Notes: a model not told the origin generated them from the sequence alone. A stretch of 64,000 bases of DNA from JAKAVN01 sp963796565 (GCA_963796565.1 CAWCMA010000001.1:434001-498000); one strand, 5' to 3'; shown: positions 1-8,063, numbered from the stretch's first letter. Made by a program: numbers and translations.

Positions 1-50
1 CCGTGTCAGCGTCTTTTTTACAGCACAAAGCGTGTGCCGACTTCTCTTGA

Positions 51-923
51 CTAGCGGCCGAGATAGCGCCGCAGGAAATCGAGGCTCCTTTGCCAGGCGT
101 CGGCGCGAGTTGCCGCGTCGAGGCCGTGCTCCGCGCCGGGATAGATTTTCATCTCGTGGGGACGATTGTAGCTCGTGAGCAATGCATCGAGGTCATACGC
201 GTAGCGCACCGGGATAGTCCTGTCGGCGCTGCCATGAAGTATCAATGTGGGCGGCATGTTGGCCGCCCTCGACCTGTAGCCATTGTTCAGTGTTCCGTAG
301 TACTCGACAATCGCGGCCACCCGGTTGCCTTCCGAGGCGCCCACGGCCAACGCGAGGAAAGCGCCCAACGAATGCCCGATCAAAGCGATCTTATCGCGCT
401 CGACCGCGGGATTTTGGCCGAGCACGTCGATTGCGCTCACGATCTCGCGCGTCCAGGTTGGAAAATTTTTGCTAACCCAAACTGCGAAGCCCTTTCCCAG
501 TACCGGGCGATCTCCCAGTCGCGCCGGACCAGCCTGACTGTAGTACTCCACGAACATCGCGTAGTAGCCGGCCCCTGTCAGCTTGCGGCACATCTCGGCG
601 AAATCCGCGTCACCGGAGCCTCTGGGAACCGCGCCATGAAGCAGGATGACCGCCGGATGCGCTCCGGGCGCGAGCGGTACGCAGTAGAAATCCTGGACCG
701 GCTTTCCGGCCGACTCGAATCGCCCGTGATGAACTTCGATCGGTTGAACCTCGATCGAGTCGCGTGAAACTTGCGCGGCAGGCGGGCCCGCGCCGCCGCC
801 GGCGGGCTTCGTGGCAAGAGTCGATGAAGCACCTGAAATAGGCGCGAAGAAGAGCACGGGAATCAATCCCGCGCACGCCAGCATCCCGAGCAACAGTCGG
901 CGGCGCGTGGCTCGCGGGTTCAT
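51..923 (-). CDS. Secreted alpha/beta hydrolase (dienelactone-hydrolase-like)
   Basis: 290 aa. The N-terminus is an Arg-rich stretch followed by a hydrophobic segment (about residues 9-30), a likely signal peptide or anchor, so the enzyme probably acts in the periplasm. The body is an alpha/beta hydrolase fold: LLHGAV is the oxyanion-hole strand, GHSLGA the nucleophile elbow with Ser, SADRTIP the acid-containing loop, and GAEHGLD carries the C-terminal catalytic His. This arrangement is typical of the dienelactone hydrolase/acyl-peptidase-like group. The substrate cannot be inferred. It lies 15 bp downstream of the crotonase gene on the same strand, so the two may be co-transcribed. The family call is secure; the specific function is unknown. 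Confidence 0.8.
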   Translation of the reverse strand: MNPRATRRRLLLGMLACAGLIPVLFFAPISGASSTLATKPAGGGAGPPAAQVSRDSIEVQPIEVHHGRFESAGKPVQDFYCVPLAPGAHPAVILLHGAVPRGSGDADFAEMCRKLTGAGYYAMFVEYYSQAGPARLGDRPVLGKGFAVWVSKNFPTWTREIVSAIDVLGQNPAVERDKIALIGHSLGAFLALAVGASEGNRVAAIVEYYGTLNNGYRSRAANMPPTLILHGSADRTIPVRYAYDLDALLTSYNRPHEMKIYPGAEHGLDAATRADAWQRSLDFLRRYLGR

Positions 924-938
924 GGCGCGGTGCGCGGG

Positions 939-1754
939 CTAGGCGCGGGCGGCGAAGTGCGGCTTGCGCTTCTCGGTGAAAGCGCGCGCGCCTTCGGCCA
1001 GATAGCCGCTGCGCACGCATAGCGCCTGGTTGCGATCCTCCATCGCGATCGCATTCTCGATACTGGCCGCGTCGATATTGGCGTTGATGCATTCCTTGGT
1101 CAGGCTCAGTCCGAGCGGCGAGGCTTCGACCATCTCGTGCGCGAGCTTGGCCGCCGCCGCGTCGAGCTCGGCGTCCGGCACGACCTCGGAGACCAGGCGC
1201 GTGGCAAGCGCGCGCTGGGCGTCGATGAAGCGGCCAGTGAGCAGCAGTTCGTAGGCGATCGAGGTGCCGACCGCTCGCGGCAGCGTGTAGCTGATGCCCA
1301 TATCGCAGCCGGTCAGACCGATGCGGATGAAGGCGGCGTTGAAGCGCGCCGAGGCGCCCGCCAGCCGCACGTCGCAGGCCAGCGCGAGCGCGAAACCGCC
1401 GCCGCTGGCCGGTCCGCGGACCGCCGCGATAAAGGGCTGCGGCAGTCGGCGGATCGCGACAACCAGGCGACTGATATGGCGCTGTATCTCGAGCGTCGCG
1501 CTGGTCGAACCGCCCAGCGTCTCGTCGCCGGGGCGGCCGCCGCTATGTTCCTTGAGGTCGAGCCCGGAGCAAAATGCGCGGCCGGCGCCCCGCACTATGA
1601 TCACACGGGTGGTGCGGTCGGAGCCCAGCCGGTCGAGGTAGTCGTGCAACTCGGACACCAGGGTCGAGTTGAGCGCGTTGAGGGCGTGCGGACGGTTGAG
1701 CGTTAGCCAGGCAATCGCCCCGTCCTGTTTCACTTCGAGTGCTTCGTATGTCAT
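939..1754 (-). CDS. Crotonase-fold enoyl-CoA hydratase/isomerase family protein
   Basis: 271 aa, the normal length for a crotonase. The oxyanion-hole segments are present: AFCSGLDL near residue 60 and GPASGGG near residue 114. In classical enoyl-CoA hydratase two Glu residues do the chemistry, one in GGGCE and one in the later QPE motif. Here the first reads GGGFA and the second NAAF, so both Glu are absent. An Asp in GCDMG is the obvious alternative acid. It is therefore better called a crotonase-family protein than a hydratase. The first upstream gene (2123) is divergent across a 368 bp gap. Role in acyl-CoA metabolism is likely; the reaction is unknown. Confidence 0.8.
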   Translation of the reverse strand: MTYEALEVKQDGAIAWLTLNRPHALNALNSTLVSELHDYLDRLGSDRTTRVIIVRGAGRAFCSGLDLKEHSGGRPGDETLGGSTSATLEIQRHISRLVVAIRRLPQPFIAAVRGPASGGGFALALACDVRLAGASARFNAAFIRIGLTGCDMGISYTLPRAVGTSIAYELLLTGRFIDAQRALATRLVSEVVPDAELDAAAAKLAHEMVEASPLGLSLTKECINANIDAASIENAIAMEDRNQALCVRSGYLAEGARAFTEKRKPHFAARA

Positions 1755-2122
1755 CGCGTGTCCCGCCTGTTGTCGCTTGAGTCGGACGCGGCCCGCGATG
1801 GTCCGCGCGCGCGCTTTCCAACTTAACCGAACGTGTCGCGTACGCGCTAATCGGACGTCGGTTCTGATAGATGCGGGAAGGTGGCTGCTCGAGAGAATTT
1901 ATCCGAAAATCTTTTTCTTGCTCATCAAAGTTGAATGATTAACTAACTTAGAGCAATCTAAAACTTACGTGAGTTGCTTTCTGCTTGTGCCATGTTAACG
2001 CTATCACAAGCATTCACAAGCAGATTTGACCTGTTGTTTGCACAAGGCACCTTGACTCTGCTAAGGCAACGACAGAGGTTATGTCTGCAGGCTGAAATCA
2101 CACATCCCACCGGCTGCCGCGA
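1755..2122. other. Intergenic region between divergent genes
   Basis: 368 bp, clearly richer in A/T than its surroundings between about 1890 and 2060. It must carry the promoters for the crotonase (minus) and the HTH gene (plus). Short imperfect repeats of the type CACAAG occur near 2005, 2015 and 2041. TTGAC hexamers are visible at 2026 and 2052, but no -10 element sits at the right distance. No gene or RNA was recognised. Confidence 0.4.
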
Positions 2123-2410
2123 ATGAAAAAAGGTGCGCCTCAAAAAGCAACGTCCGCAGGCAAGTCCACGCAGAGTATGGCTCAAATAGCTCCGAGCGAT
2201 CAGATTTTTACCATCAAGGAATTGTCGGAACACCTGCGGGTTCATCCAACGACCATTTACCGTTTGCTCAGACAGGGACGTTTGCCCGGGTTCCGCGTCG
2301 GCAGCAACTGGAGATTCAGTCGCGAAGCGATCGAACAGTGGGAGCGCGAGCAGGCTGGCCGAGCGGCTGGAAGCCCGCCGCGCCGCCGCCGCGCCCGCCA
2401 TCGTCACTAG
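2123..2410 (+). CDS. Excisionase/MerR-type helix-turn-helix DNA-binding protein
   Basis: 95 aa. A basic N-terminal tail of about 28 residues precedes a winged HTH of the excisionase (HTH_17) type: FTIKELSEHL, then VHPTTIYRLLRQG, then the wing-like LPGFRVGSNWRF. The C-terminus is Arg-rich. A second possible start is Met at 2177, just before the domain; neither start has a convincing ribosome-binding site. Proteins of this type serve as small transcription regulators or recombination directionality factors. No integrase or phage gene is nearby, so a regulatory role is the simpler reading. Target unknown. Confidence 0.7.
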   Translation: MKKGAPQKATSAGKSTQSMAQIAPSDQIFTIKELSEHLRVHPTTIYRLLRQGRLPGFRVGSNWRFSREAIEQWEREQAGRAAGSPPRRRRARHRH

Positions 2411-2612
2411 AGTTCGGACTCTCCCTCCGCGATTTGCGCGCGAATGACGCGCCGCCCTCGCCAGGTTTCGATTGCGAGCCACGGGCCCGCGCAATCCTAG
2501 TTGTTTTTGCCGTCGTGGATTTGCCGGCGTGCGTCCGGCGGCGCCGCGTTTGACAACCGGCCTTCATTCCGAATAGCTAACCTCAAACACCCGCCGGAGA
2601 ATTTTTAGAACG

Positions 2613-3425
2613 ATGCCGACCAAGTACGTGGAAGTGCAGGGCTGCGCCACCTATTACTATTATGCGGGTGAAACCACGCTGCCCGACGTGGTGCCGGACC
2701 TTTCGCGAGGCCGCAAATTGATCATGCTGCATGGCGCGGGCTCCAACGGCCATACCTGGCACAATCAGCTCGACCATCTCGGCCGCGCGCACAGCCCCGT
2801 CGCGATCGATCTGCCGGCGCATGGCCGCTCCTCGGGCGTCGAGGGGTTCAAGACGGTCCAGGAGTATACCGACTTCGTAGTCGCCTTTCTCGACGCGCTG
2901 GGCATCGGCTCGGCGGTGATCGCGGGGCGCTCGATGGGCGGGGCGATCGCGATGGACATGGCGATGCGCTACCCCAAGCGGGTCGAGGCGATCGTGCCGG
3001 TGGTCAGCGCGGCCAAGTTCAATATCGAGCCCAAGCGCGTCGAAGCGCTGCGCGGGATCGCGATGGGCCGTGCGCCGCAGGCCTTTGTCACCTACGGCTA
3101 CTCGCCGGCCACCGTCAAGGATCGCTTCGAGGTCGTGCGCGAGGGCTGGATGGAGCAGATTCAGACCGATCCGCGAGTGCGCTACACGGACATGGTGGCC
3201 TGCACCCGATGCGATCTGAGCGAGCAAATCGCAAAGATCGACAAGCCGACGTTTATTCTGGCCGGCGCCGACGATCCGATCACCACGCCGGCCGACGCCG
3301 AGCTTATCCACGGGTGCATCCGTGGCTCGAAACTGCGGGTGGTCGCCGACGCCGGCCACCATCTGCCCAACGAGCAGCCGGCCGAAATCAACTCCGCCAT
3401 CGAGAGTTTTCTCTCCGAACTGTAG
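2613..3425 (+). CDS. Alpha/beta-hydrolase fold protein
   Basis: 270 aa, cytosolic (no signal peptide). The fold's landmarks are in order: MLHGAGSNGHTW (oxyanion loop, about residues 38-49), GRSMGG (nucleophile Ser), AGADDP (catalytic Asp) and AGHHLPNEQP (catalytic His). It opens a tight plus-strand run whose next members are a thiolase, a DUF35 protein, a PHP protein and two MaoC-type proteins. This suggests hydrolysis of an ester, thioester or C-C bond in an acyl-CoA or ring-cleavage pathway. The thiolase starts only 14 bp after its stop codon. Substrate unknown. Confidence 0.8.
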   Translation: MPTKYVEVQGCATYYYYAGETTLPDVVPDLSRGRKLIMLHGAGSNGHTWHNQLDHLGRAHSPVAIDLPAHGRSSGVEGFKTVQEYTDFVVAFLDALGIGSAVIAGRSMGGAIAMDMAMRYPKRVEAIVPVVSAAKFNIEPKRVEALRGIAMGRAPQAFVTYGYSPATVKDRFEVVREGWMEQIQTDPRVRYTDMVACTRCDLSEQIAKIDKPTFILAGADDPITTPADAELIHGCIRGSKLRVVADAGHHLPNEQPAEINSAIESFLSEL

Positions 3426-3439
3426 CCAGGGAGCGTCCG

Positions 3440-4600
3440 ATGAGCCTAAGCCGCAAGACCGCGCTGGCCGGTGTATACGAGCATCCGGCCCGCTTTGCGC
3501 CCAACAAGAACATGTTCCAGATCATGGCCGAGAGCGTGCGCGGCGCGCTCGACGACGCCGGCCTCAGGATCCAGGACGTCGACGGCGTATGCACTACCGG
3601 TATCGGGATGAGCGGGATGGGAATCGTGGGGTTCTGCGACTACATGAACCTGACGCCCAACTTCGTCGACTCGACCTCGATCGGCGGCTCGTCGTTCGTC
3701 GCCCAGACCGCGCACGCCGCCGCCGCGATCGCGGCCGGGCTGTGCAAGGTCGCCGTGGTGGTCTACGGCTCGACCGCGGCCTCGCAGCGCTTCGCGATAG
3801 GCACCGGTGGCGGGGGCGGTGGCAGCGATCCGTGCGATCAGTATGAAGTGCCGTTCGGACCGACCACGGTGGGGGCCTACGCGATGACGGCGCAGCGCCA
3901 CATGTACGAATACGGCACGACCTCCGAGCAACTGGCCGAAATCGCGGTCACGATGCGCCTGCACGCCTCGATGAATCCGGCGGCCAAGTACCGCGACCCA
4001 ATCACCGTCGAGGACGTGATGGCCTCGCGGATCATCTCGTCGCCGCTGCATCTGCTCGACTGCTGCATCATCAGCGACGGCGGCGGCGCGTTGGTGATTA
4101 CTTCGGCCGAGCGCGCACGCGATCTCAAGAAGAAGCCGGCTTACATTCTCGGTTGCGGCGAGACCGTGCGTCATCCGGCGCGCGGCCGCCGCGACTTCAT
4201 GGAGATGGCGGCGGCGCAGTCGGGAGCGCTCGCATTCGAGCGCGCCGGCGTCACTCCGGCCGACATCGACATGGCGATGATCTACGACTCGTTCACTATC
4301 ACGGTGCTGATGACGCTGGAGAATCTCGGATTCTGCAAGCGCGGCGAGGGCGGCGCGTTCGTCTCCGGCGGGCGGTTGCGCTACGACGGCGCGCTTCCGA
4401 TCAACACCGACGGCGGCGGGCTGTCGTCGAACCATCCCGGGATGCGCGGCATCTTCCTAGTCATCGAGGCAGTGAAGCAGTTGCGCGGCGAGTGCGGTCC
4501 GCGCCAGGTCAATGACTGCGAACTGGCGCTGTGCCATGGCACCGGCGGCACGCTCGGTATCCGCCATTCGGGCGCGACGCTCATCCTGAGCAATCAGTAG
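3440..4600 (+). CDS. Thiolase-superfamily protein of the SCP-x/Ltp2-like (lipid-transfer) type
   Basis: 386 aa from ATG 3440, which is preceded by a CAGGGAG ribosome-binding site; the open frame extends further upstream but overlaps the hydrolase. The thiolase fold is recognisable: N-terminal half with the TSIGGSS helix start, C-terminal half with NHPGMRG (His loop) and CHGTGG. In true thiolases the nucleophilic Cys lies where Gly82 (IGGSS) lies here, so a Claisen-type thiolase reaction is doubtful. Tyr of the YDSFT motif resembles the YD-F motif of Ltp2-type aldolases. The DUF35 partner follows after 47 bp. In actinobacterial sterol side-chain degradation Ltp2 needs a DUF35 domain for retro-aldol cleavage; a similar role here is inferred. 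Confidence 0.8.
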   Translation: MSLSRKTALAGVYEHPARFAPNKNMFQIMAESVRGALDDAGLRIQDVDGVCTTGIGMSGMGIVGFCDYMNLTPNFVDSTSIGGSSFVAQTAHAAAAIAAGLCKVAVVVYGSTAASQRFAIGTGGGGGGSDPCDQYEVPFGPTTVGAYAMTAQRHMYEYGTTSEQLAEIAVTMRLHASMNPAAKYRDPITVEDVMASRIISSPLHLLDCCIISDGGGALVITSAERARDLKKKPAYILGCGETVRHPARGRRDFMEMAAAQSGALAFERAGVTPADIDMAMIYDSFTITVLMTLENLGFCKRGEGGAFVSGGRLRYDGALPINTDGGGLSSNHPGMRGIFLVIEAVKQLRGECGPRQVNDCELALCHGTGGTLGIRHSGATLILSNQ

Positions 4601-4647
4601 AGCGGCAAAGCGGCGCGGCGCTAAAACAGTAAAACGGGAACTCCACG

Positions 4648-5079
4648 ATGGCTGACGAAAAATCCGACAAGAAAAAATATGCGAAGCCGCTACCGCGCAT
4701 CGACGAGGAGAGCCGCCCGTGGTGGGAAGCGCTCAAGCGCCACGAGTTGTATATCCAGAAGTGCCGCGACTGTGGCGACCTGCGGTATTATCCCAGAGCG
4801 CTCTGCACCAACTGTCTAAGCTCGAGCACCGAGTGGGTGCGTTGCGCCGGGAAGGGCATCGTCTACACTTTCACGGCGACGATGCAGAATCAGGCGCCGG
4901 GCTTTCGCGAATCGCTGCCCTACGTCATGGCCTACGTCGAACTCGACGAGGGGCTTAAGGTGCTGACCAACCTTGTGGAGTGCAAGCCCGATGAGGTTAA
5001 AATAGGAATGCCCGTCGAGGCCGTGTTCGAAGACGCCACGCCTGAAGTGACGTTGCTCAAGTTTCGCCCGGCGAGGTAA
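4648..5079 (+). CDS. DUF35 OB-fold/zinc-ribbon protein, thiolase partner
   Basis: 143 aa. The N-terminal half has a rubredoxin-like zinc ribbon, CRDCG followed about 14 residues later by CTNC, and the C-terminal half is a short OB-fold (KGIVYTFT onward). This is the standard DUF35 (ACAC) architecture. Such proteins form complexes with thiolase-like enzymes, shuttling CoA esters or completing the active site. Its position directly after the thiolase gene matches that. No catalytic residues are expected in the protein itself. Confidence 0.85.
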   Translation: MADEKSDKKKYAKPLPRIDEESRPWWEALKRHELYIQKCRDCGDLRYYPRALCTNCLSSSTEWVRCAGKGIVYTFTATMQNQAPGFRESLPYVMAYVELDEGLKVLTNLVECKPDEVKIGMPVEAVFEDATPEVTLLKFRPAR

Positions 5080-5092
5080 GGACGTCGTGTAA

Positions 5093-5788
5093 GTGGCCAC
5101 AATCCTCGACCTGCACAGCCACAGCGAAGCCTCGGAAGACAGCCGCGCGCCGCTGGAGGCCTACCTCAACTGGATCAAGCTGCGCCACCAGGAGCGTCCC
5201 GTCGACGGCATCGTGCTCACCGAGCATCGCCAGTTCAACGCCGGCCCCGACTACCGCGCGCTCGAGGACAAGTTCGGCCTGATGGTGCTCAAGGCCTCGG
5301 AAGTCGAGACCGACTACGGACACGTGCTGGTCTTCGGGGTGACCGAGGAGATGACGCGGCGCTTCGATTTCGCCAACGTCCGGCTGAACGCGCAGGAATT
5401 GATCGACGAGGTCGCGCGGATGGGCGGAGTCGCCGTGCCGTGTCATCCCGGGCGCCCGACCGTCGGCCTTTACGAGCATTACGCCGCCAAGCCGCCGCTT
5501 GAGAACGTAGTCGCGGTCGAGGTCCTTAACGGCGGCTCGCGCAAGGGCGAGGACGATCGTTCGATGGAGCTGGTGCGCACCTACGGCTATCGCGCGGTGG
5601 GCGGCTCGGACAGCCACCTGGTCAGCCTGATCGCGCTCTGCGCGACCCGCTTCGAGGCCGACGTCCGTTCGATTGAGGACCTGGTGCGCGAATTAAAAGA
5701 GGGCAAGTACCAACCGGTCGATTTCCGACCCAAGCGCAAGCCCGTGCCGGCGGCGGTCCCTGACGAGGTAAGGCACAATGGCGGTTGA
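5093..5788 (+). CDS. PHP-domain metal-dependent phosphoesterase
   Basis: 231 aa from GTG 5093, 13 bp after DUF35. PHP-family metal-binding motifs are visible: HSHSEAS at residues 8-14, TEHR, PCHPGR and the closing GGSDSH. These bind two or three metal ions and hydrolyse phosphoesters in known relatives. No polymerase or other domain is attached. The last 11 bp overlap the next gene, indicating translational coupling. Why a phosphoesterase sits inside an acyl-CoA operon is not obvious. Substrate unknown. Confidence 0.8.
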   Translation: MATILDLHSHSEASEDSRAPLEAYLNWIKLRHQERPVDGIVLTEHRQFNAGPDYRALEDKFGLMVLKASEVETDYGHVLVFGVTEEMTRRFDFANVRLNAQELIDEVARMGGVAVPCHPGRPTVGLYEHYAAKPPLENVVAVEVLNGGSRKGEDDRSMELVRTYGYRAVGGSDSHLVSLIALCATRFEADVRSIEDLVRELKEGKYQPVDFRPKRKPVPAAVPDEVRHNGG

Positions 5789-6224
5789 TTACGATCCGGC
5801 GCTGATCGGCAGGGTCTTCGAGGTTACCGATCCGGTCGAGGTCAGCGCCGAAGGCATCAGCAAGTTCTGCGTCGCCATCGGCGAGACCAACCCGCTCTAT
5901 ACCGACGAGGCGGCGGCCAAAAAAGGGCCGTACGGAACCATCGTGGCGCCGCCCGCGTACGCGGTCACCTTCCGCAACGGGCGTCATTTTTTCACCCACG
6001 TGCCCCGCTTCGGAGCCGCCGGCTTCGACGCCGGCAAGGATGTCGAGTTCCGTGCGCCGATTCGTCCCGGCGACAAGATGACGCTCAGCTCCCACGTCAA
6101 GGAGATCTACGAAAAGACCGGGCGCAGCGGCTCGATGGTATTCGTGGTGGTGCGCTCGACCGTGCAAAATCAAAACGGCGAGGTCGTCGCGCACATCGAC
6201 CATCGCTTCATGAACCGGCCCTAG
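5778..6224 (+). CDS. MaoC-like hot-dog dehydratase, N-terminal-type half (FAS1-like dehydratase)
   Basis: 148 aa, one hot-dog domain of the MaoC_dehydrat_N kind. The usual hydratase motif G-D-x-N-P-x-H reads GETNPLY here, so the catalytic Asp and His are replaced by Glu and Tyr, as is usual for the non-catalytic half of heterodimeric hydratases (HadA of HadAB, or the MaoC part of ChsH2). It overlaps the PHP gene by 11 bp and is followed 7 bp later by a second hot-dog gene, so the two very likely form a heterodimeric (R)-hydratase. Confidence 0.8.
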   Translation: MAVDYDPALIGRVFEVTDPVEVSAEGISKFCVAIGETNPLYTDEAAAKKGPYGTIVAPPAYAVTFRNGRHFFTHVPRFGAAGFDAGKDVEFRAPIRPGDKMTLSSHVKEIYEKTGRSGSMVFVVVRSTVQNQNGEVVAHIDHRFMNRP

Positions 6225-6231
6225 GTTGCCA

Positions 6232-6648
6232 ATGCCCATGACGAAATTCGACGCGGTCAAGATCGGCGATACGCTCGGCCCGCAGGAAATCTACCTGAGC
6301 AAAGACCAGGTGCGGACCTACGCGCGCACCTGCGGGATGGACGTGCCGCGCTTCACCGACGACGAGGGCGCGCGCAAGGAAGGATTGCCCGGGATGATCG
6401 CGCCGGGCAACCTGAGCCTGGCCATGCTCTCGCGGCTGGTGACCGACTGGATCGGGTCGAGCGGGGCGCGCCTCGCGCGGCTGGGTACCACCTACAGACA
6501 GCCGGTGCAGCCCGACCACACCATTACGCTGAACGGTTTTGTCACCCACCTGGAGCCGGCCGAGAAACGCGTCGAGATCGACGTCTGGATCGAGAACGAG
6601 GACGCCGAGCGATTGGTAATCGGCACCGCCAGCGTCGAATTTCCGTAA
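6232..6648 (+). CDS. MaoC-like hot-dog dehydratase, second subunit
   Basis: 138 aa if started at ATG 6232; ATG 6238 (two codons on) and TTG 6226 are alternatives. Single hot-dog domain with the GLPGMIAPGN segment that forms the oxyanion region in MaoC hydratases. The catalytic stretch reads GMDVPRF where active MaoC enzymes have G-D-x-N-P-x-H, so the standard Asp/His pair is not obvious in this subunit either. It closes the plus-strand operon that begins at 2613. Expected role with its neighbour: hydration or dehydration of a 2-enoyl-CoA. The missing dyad leaves activity uncertain. Confidence 0.75.
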   Translation: MPMTKFDAVKIGDTLGPQEIYLSKDQVRTYARTCGMDVPRFTDDEGARKEGLPGMIAPGNLSLAMLSRLVTDWIGSSGARLARLGTTYRQPVQPDHTITLNGFVTHLEPAEKRVEIDVWIENEDAERLVIGTASVEFP

Positions 6649-6697
6649 GCCCGCGCCAGCTCGCAAGCGGCGCCGGCGTTGAACGATCGATGCGCCG

Positions 6698-7300
6698 TTA
6701 CAGCAGGGCGCCGCGGAAGGGCTCGTCGCGCACCGGCGGATACTCGATTAGGCTGAGCGCCCAGCGCCGCGCCTGCCGCAGCGCCTCCTCGGCGCGCTTG
6801 AACAACCGTTCCCGATGCATCGTGTTCCACACGTAGACGTCGACCGACGGCTCGTCGCTGAGCGTAACGTCGAGCATCCAGTCCTCCAGCTGAGGGCCGC
6901 ATACCAGCAGCCGCACGACGCGGCCGTGATCCAGGATTACGCCGCGTGCTTCGCGCGGCAGACGGAACTCATCCTTGATCCGCTTGATCAGCCGGGCGGG
7001 ATAGTGCTCCTCGGTCATCGCGACGTATACCCATTGGCCGGGCTGCGGATTGGCCGCGCGCGCGATGCGCAGGTTGTTGTCGGTCAGGTCTTCCTTGGCG
7101 CGGTCCTGGTTGTAGTCGCGCGCGACCGAGTAGAAGTCCTCGACGATCCGTAGTTGCATCGTCGTCTGGTCGGAATCGGCCTGCCGCGGCGTGCTCGGTT
7201 CGACGCGGGCCGTGTCGGGCGCGGACGGTTCGGGTTTGCGGGGCCGCTTGACCGAGGTTTCGACCCACCATCGGTTTGTGACGTTGGGCTTGATCGCCAT
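6698..7300 (-). CDS. Hypothetical protein
   Basis: 200 aa from ATG 7300 (GTG 7309 is an alternative). Not recognised. The first 50 residues are basic and Pro/Thr-rich, probably disordered. The rest looks globular, with a central stretch rich in beta-prone segments (QWVYVAMT, VILDHGRVVRLLVCG) and a C-terminal helix with many Arg and Glu. There is no signal peptide, membrane segment or metal motif. It is convergent with the MaoC operon, ending 49 bp from it. Confidence 0.55.
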   Translation of the reverse strand: MAIKPNVTNRWWVETSVKRPRKPEPSAPDTARVEPSTPRQADSDQTTMQLRIVEDFYSVARDYNQDRAKEDLTDNNLRIARAANPQPGQWVYVAMTEEHYPARLIKRIKDEFRLPREARGVILDHGRVVRLLVCGPQLEDWMLDVTLSDEPSVDVYVWNTMHRERLFKRAEEALRQARRWALSLIEYPPVRDEPFRGALL

Positions 7301-7478
7301 CGCGCTCACATCATAGCTGCCGCAGCGGCTCTCGCGCGATAGTCACGCGACGACACCACGCAGATGTGGGAGCGGTGGTGAAGAGCGGGAGTACGCGCGC
7401 GCGACGTGGAGTCGCGAGCCAGGAGAAAGCATCGGCTCCGGGTGTCGAAACGCCGACATCGGGGGCGCGATGCGAGGG

Positions 7479-8063
7479 TCAGTGAAAAGCGCGGCGCAGA
7501 CGCCGACTCGCCCGCGAGCGGCGCCGTCGGGTCGGCGGGTTCACCCTGCGAATCGATGAGCTCGCACGGCGAGGTGAGGGATTCGCGCGCCGGGGCGCAG
7601 CGGCTGTGCGGCGCGCCGTCGTGCGCCCGGTCATCCGTATCCGCGTGCGTATCCGCGTGCGTATCCGCGTGCGTAGCCCCGCACGCCGCTCGGGTCGGCG
7701 CAGCCCGCGAACCATCCTGAGTGCGAAGGCATCGGCCTTGCGCTCGGCATCGGTCCAGAACAGGTAATGGCCCATCTCGTGATAGACCATCGCGATCCAC
7801 ATCCGCTCCTTGTTGTATATGCGGCCGTGCTTCCAGTTCTCAGGGTGGACCAGATGGATGCGGCCATCCTCGAAGGTTTTGCCCGCGGTCTTGCCCCAGT
7901 CGAGGTATTCGAACCATTCGATCGCCGGGCGTTTGACGTTGTAGTAGCGGCAGAAGTCGGAAATGGCGCTCCGAAACGCACTGGCGCGATGCAGGCGGAA
8001 AAAGAGCACGAGATTGCGGTCAATCTCCCTACGATTGACGATTGGCGGAACGATCATTCGCAC
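7479..8063 (-). CDS. HExxH zinc-metallopeptidase-like protein with repeat-bearing basic tail
   Basis: 194 aa from GTG 8063, preceded by a GGAGGT ribosome-binding site; ATG 8057 is an alternative. The first 115 residues look like a small metallopeptidase domain: YHEMGHYLF (HExxH) followed by ERKADAFA, whose Glu or Asp would be the third zinc ligand, as in ImmA/IrrE-like peptidases. From about residue 125 the chain becomes almost pure Arg/Thr/Ser, coinciding with a 12-bp tandem repeat. Another frame across the same tail gives a more ordinary composition, so the C-terminus may be frameshifted. Function unknown. Confidence 0.55.
   Translation of the reverse strand: MRMIVPPIVNRREIDRNLVLFFRLHRASAFRSAISDFCRYYNVKRPAIEWFEYLDWGKTAGKTFEDGRIHLVHPENWKHGRIYNKERMWIAMVYHEMGHYLFWTDAERKADAFALRMVRGLRRPERRAGLRTRIRTRIRTRIRMTGRTTARRTAAAPRRANPSPRRASSSIRRVNPPTRRRRSRASRRLRRAFH
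7637..7675. repeat. 12-bp tandem repeat inside the metallopeptidase-like gene
   Basis: Three exact copies of GTATCCGCGTGC (7637-7648, 7649-7660, 7661-7672) plus the start of a fourth. The unit is a multiple of three, so copy-number change keeps the frame. On the minus strand it encodes a repeating Arg-Thr-Arg-Ile in the annotated frame, and His-Ala-Asp-Thr in an alternative frame. Confidence 0.9.

Noticed and set aside
90..767. 225-codon open frame opposite the secreted hydrolase
   Set aside because: Antisense shadow; the hydrolase on the other strand has all catalytic motifs and a signal peptide.
2026..2084. Sigma-70 promoter for the HTH gene (TTGACC or TTGACT with TTATGT)
   Set aside because: Spacers are far outside 16-18 bp, so no promoter was called.
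7637..7675. Possible CRISPR-like repeat
   Set aside because: Units are directly tandem with no spacers and are only 12 bp; it is a coding minisatellite.
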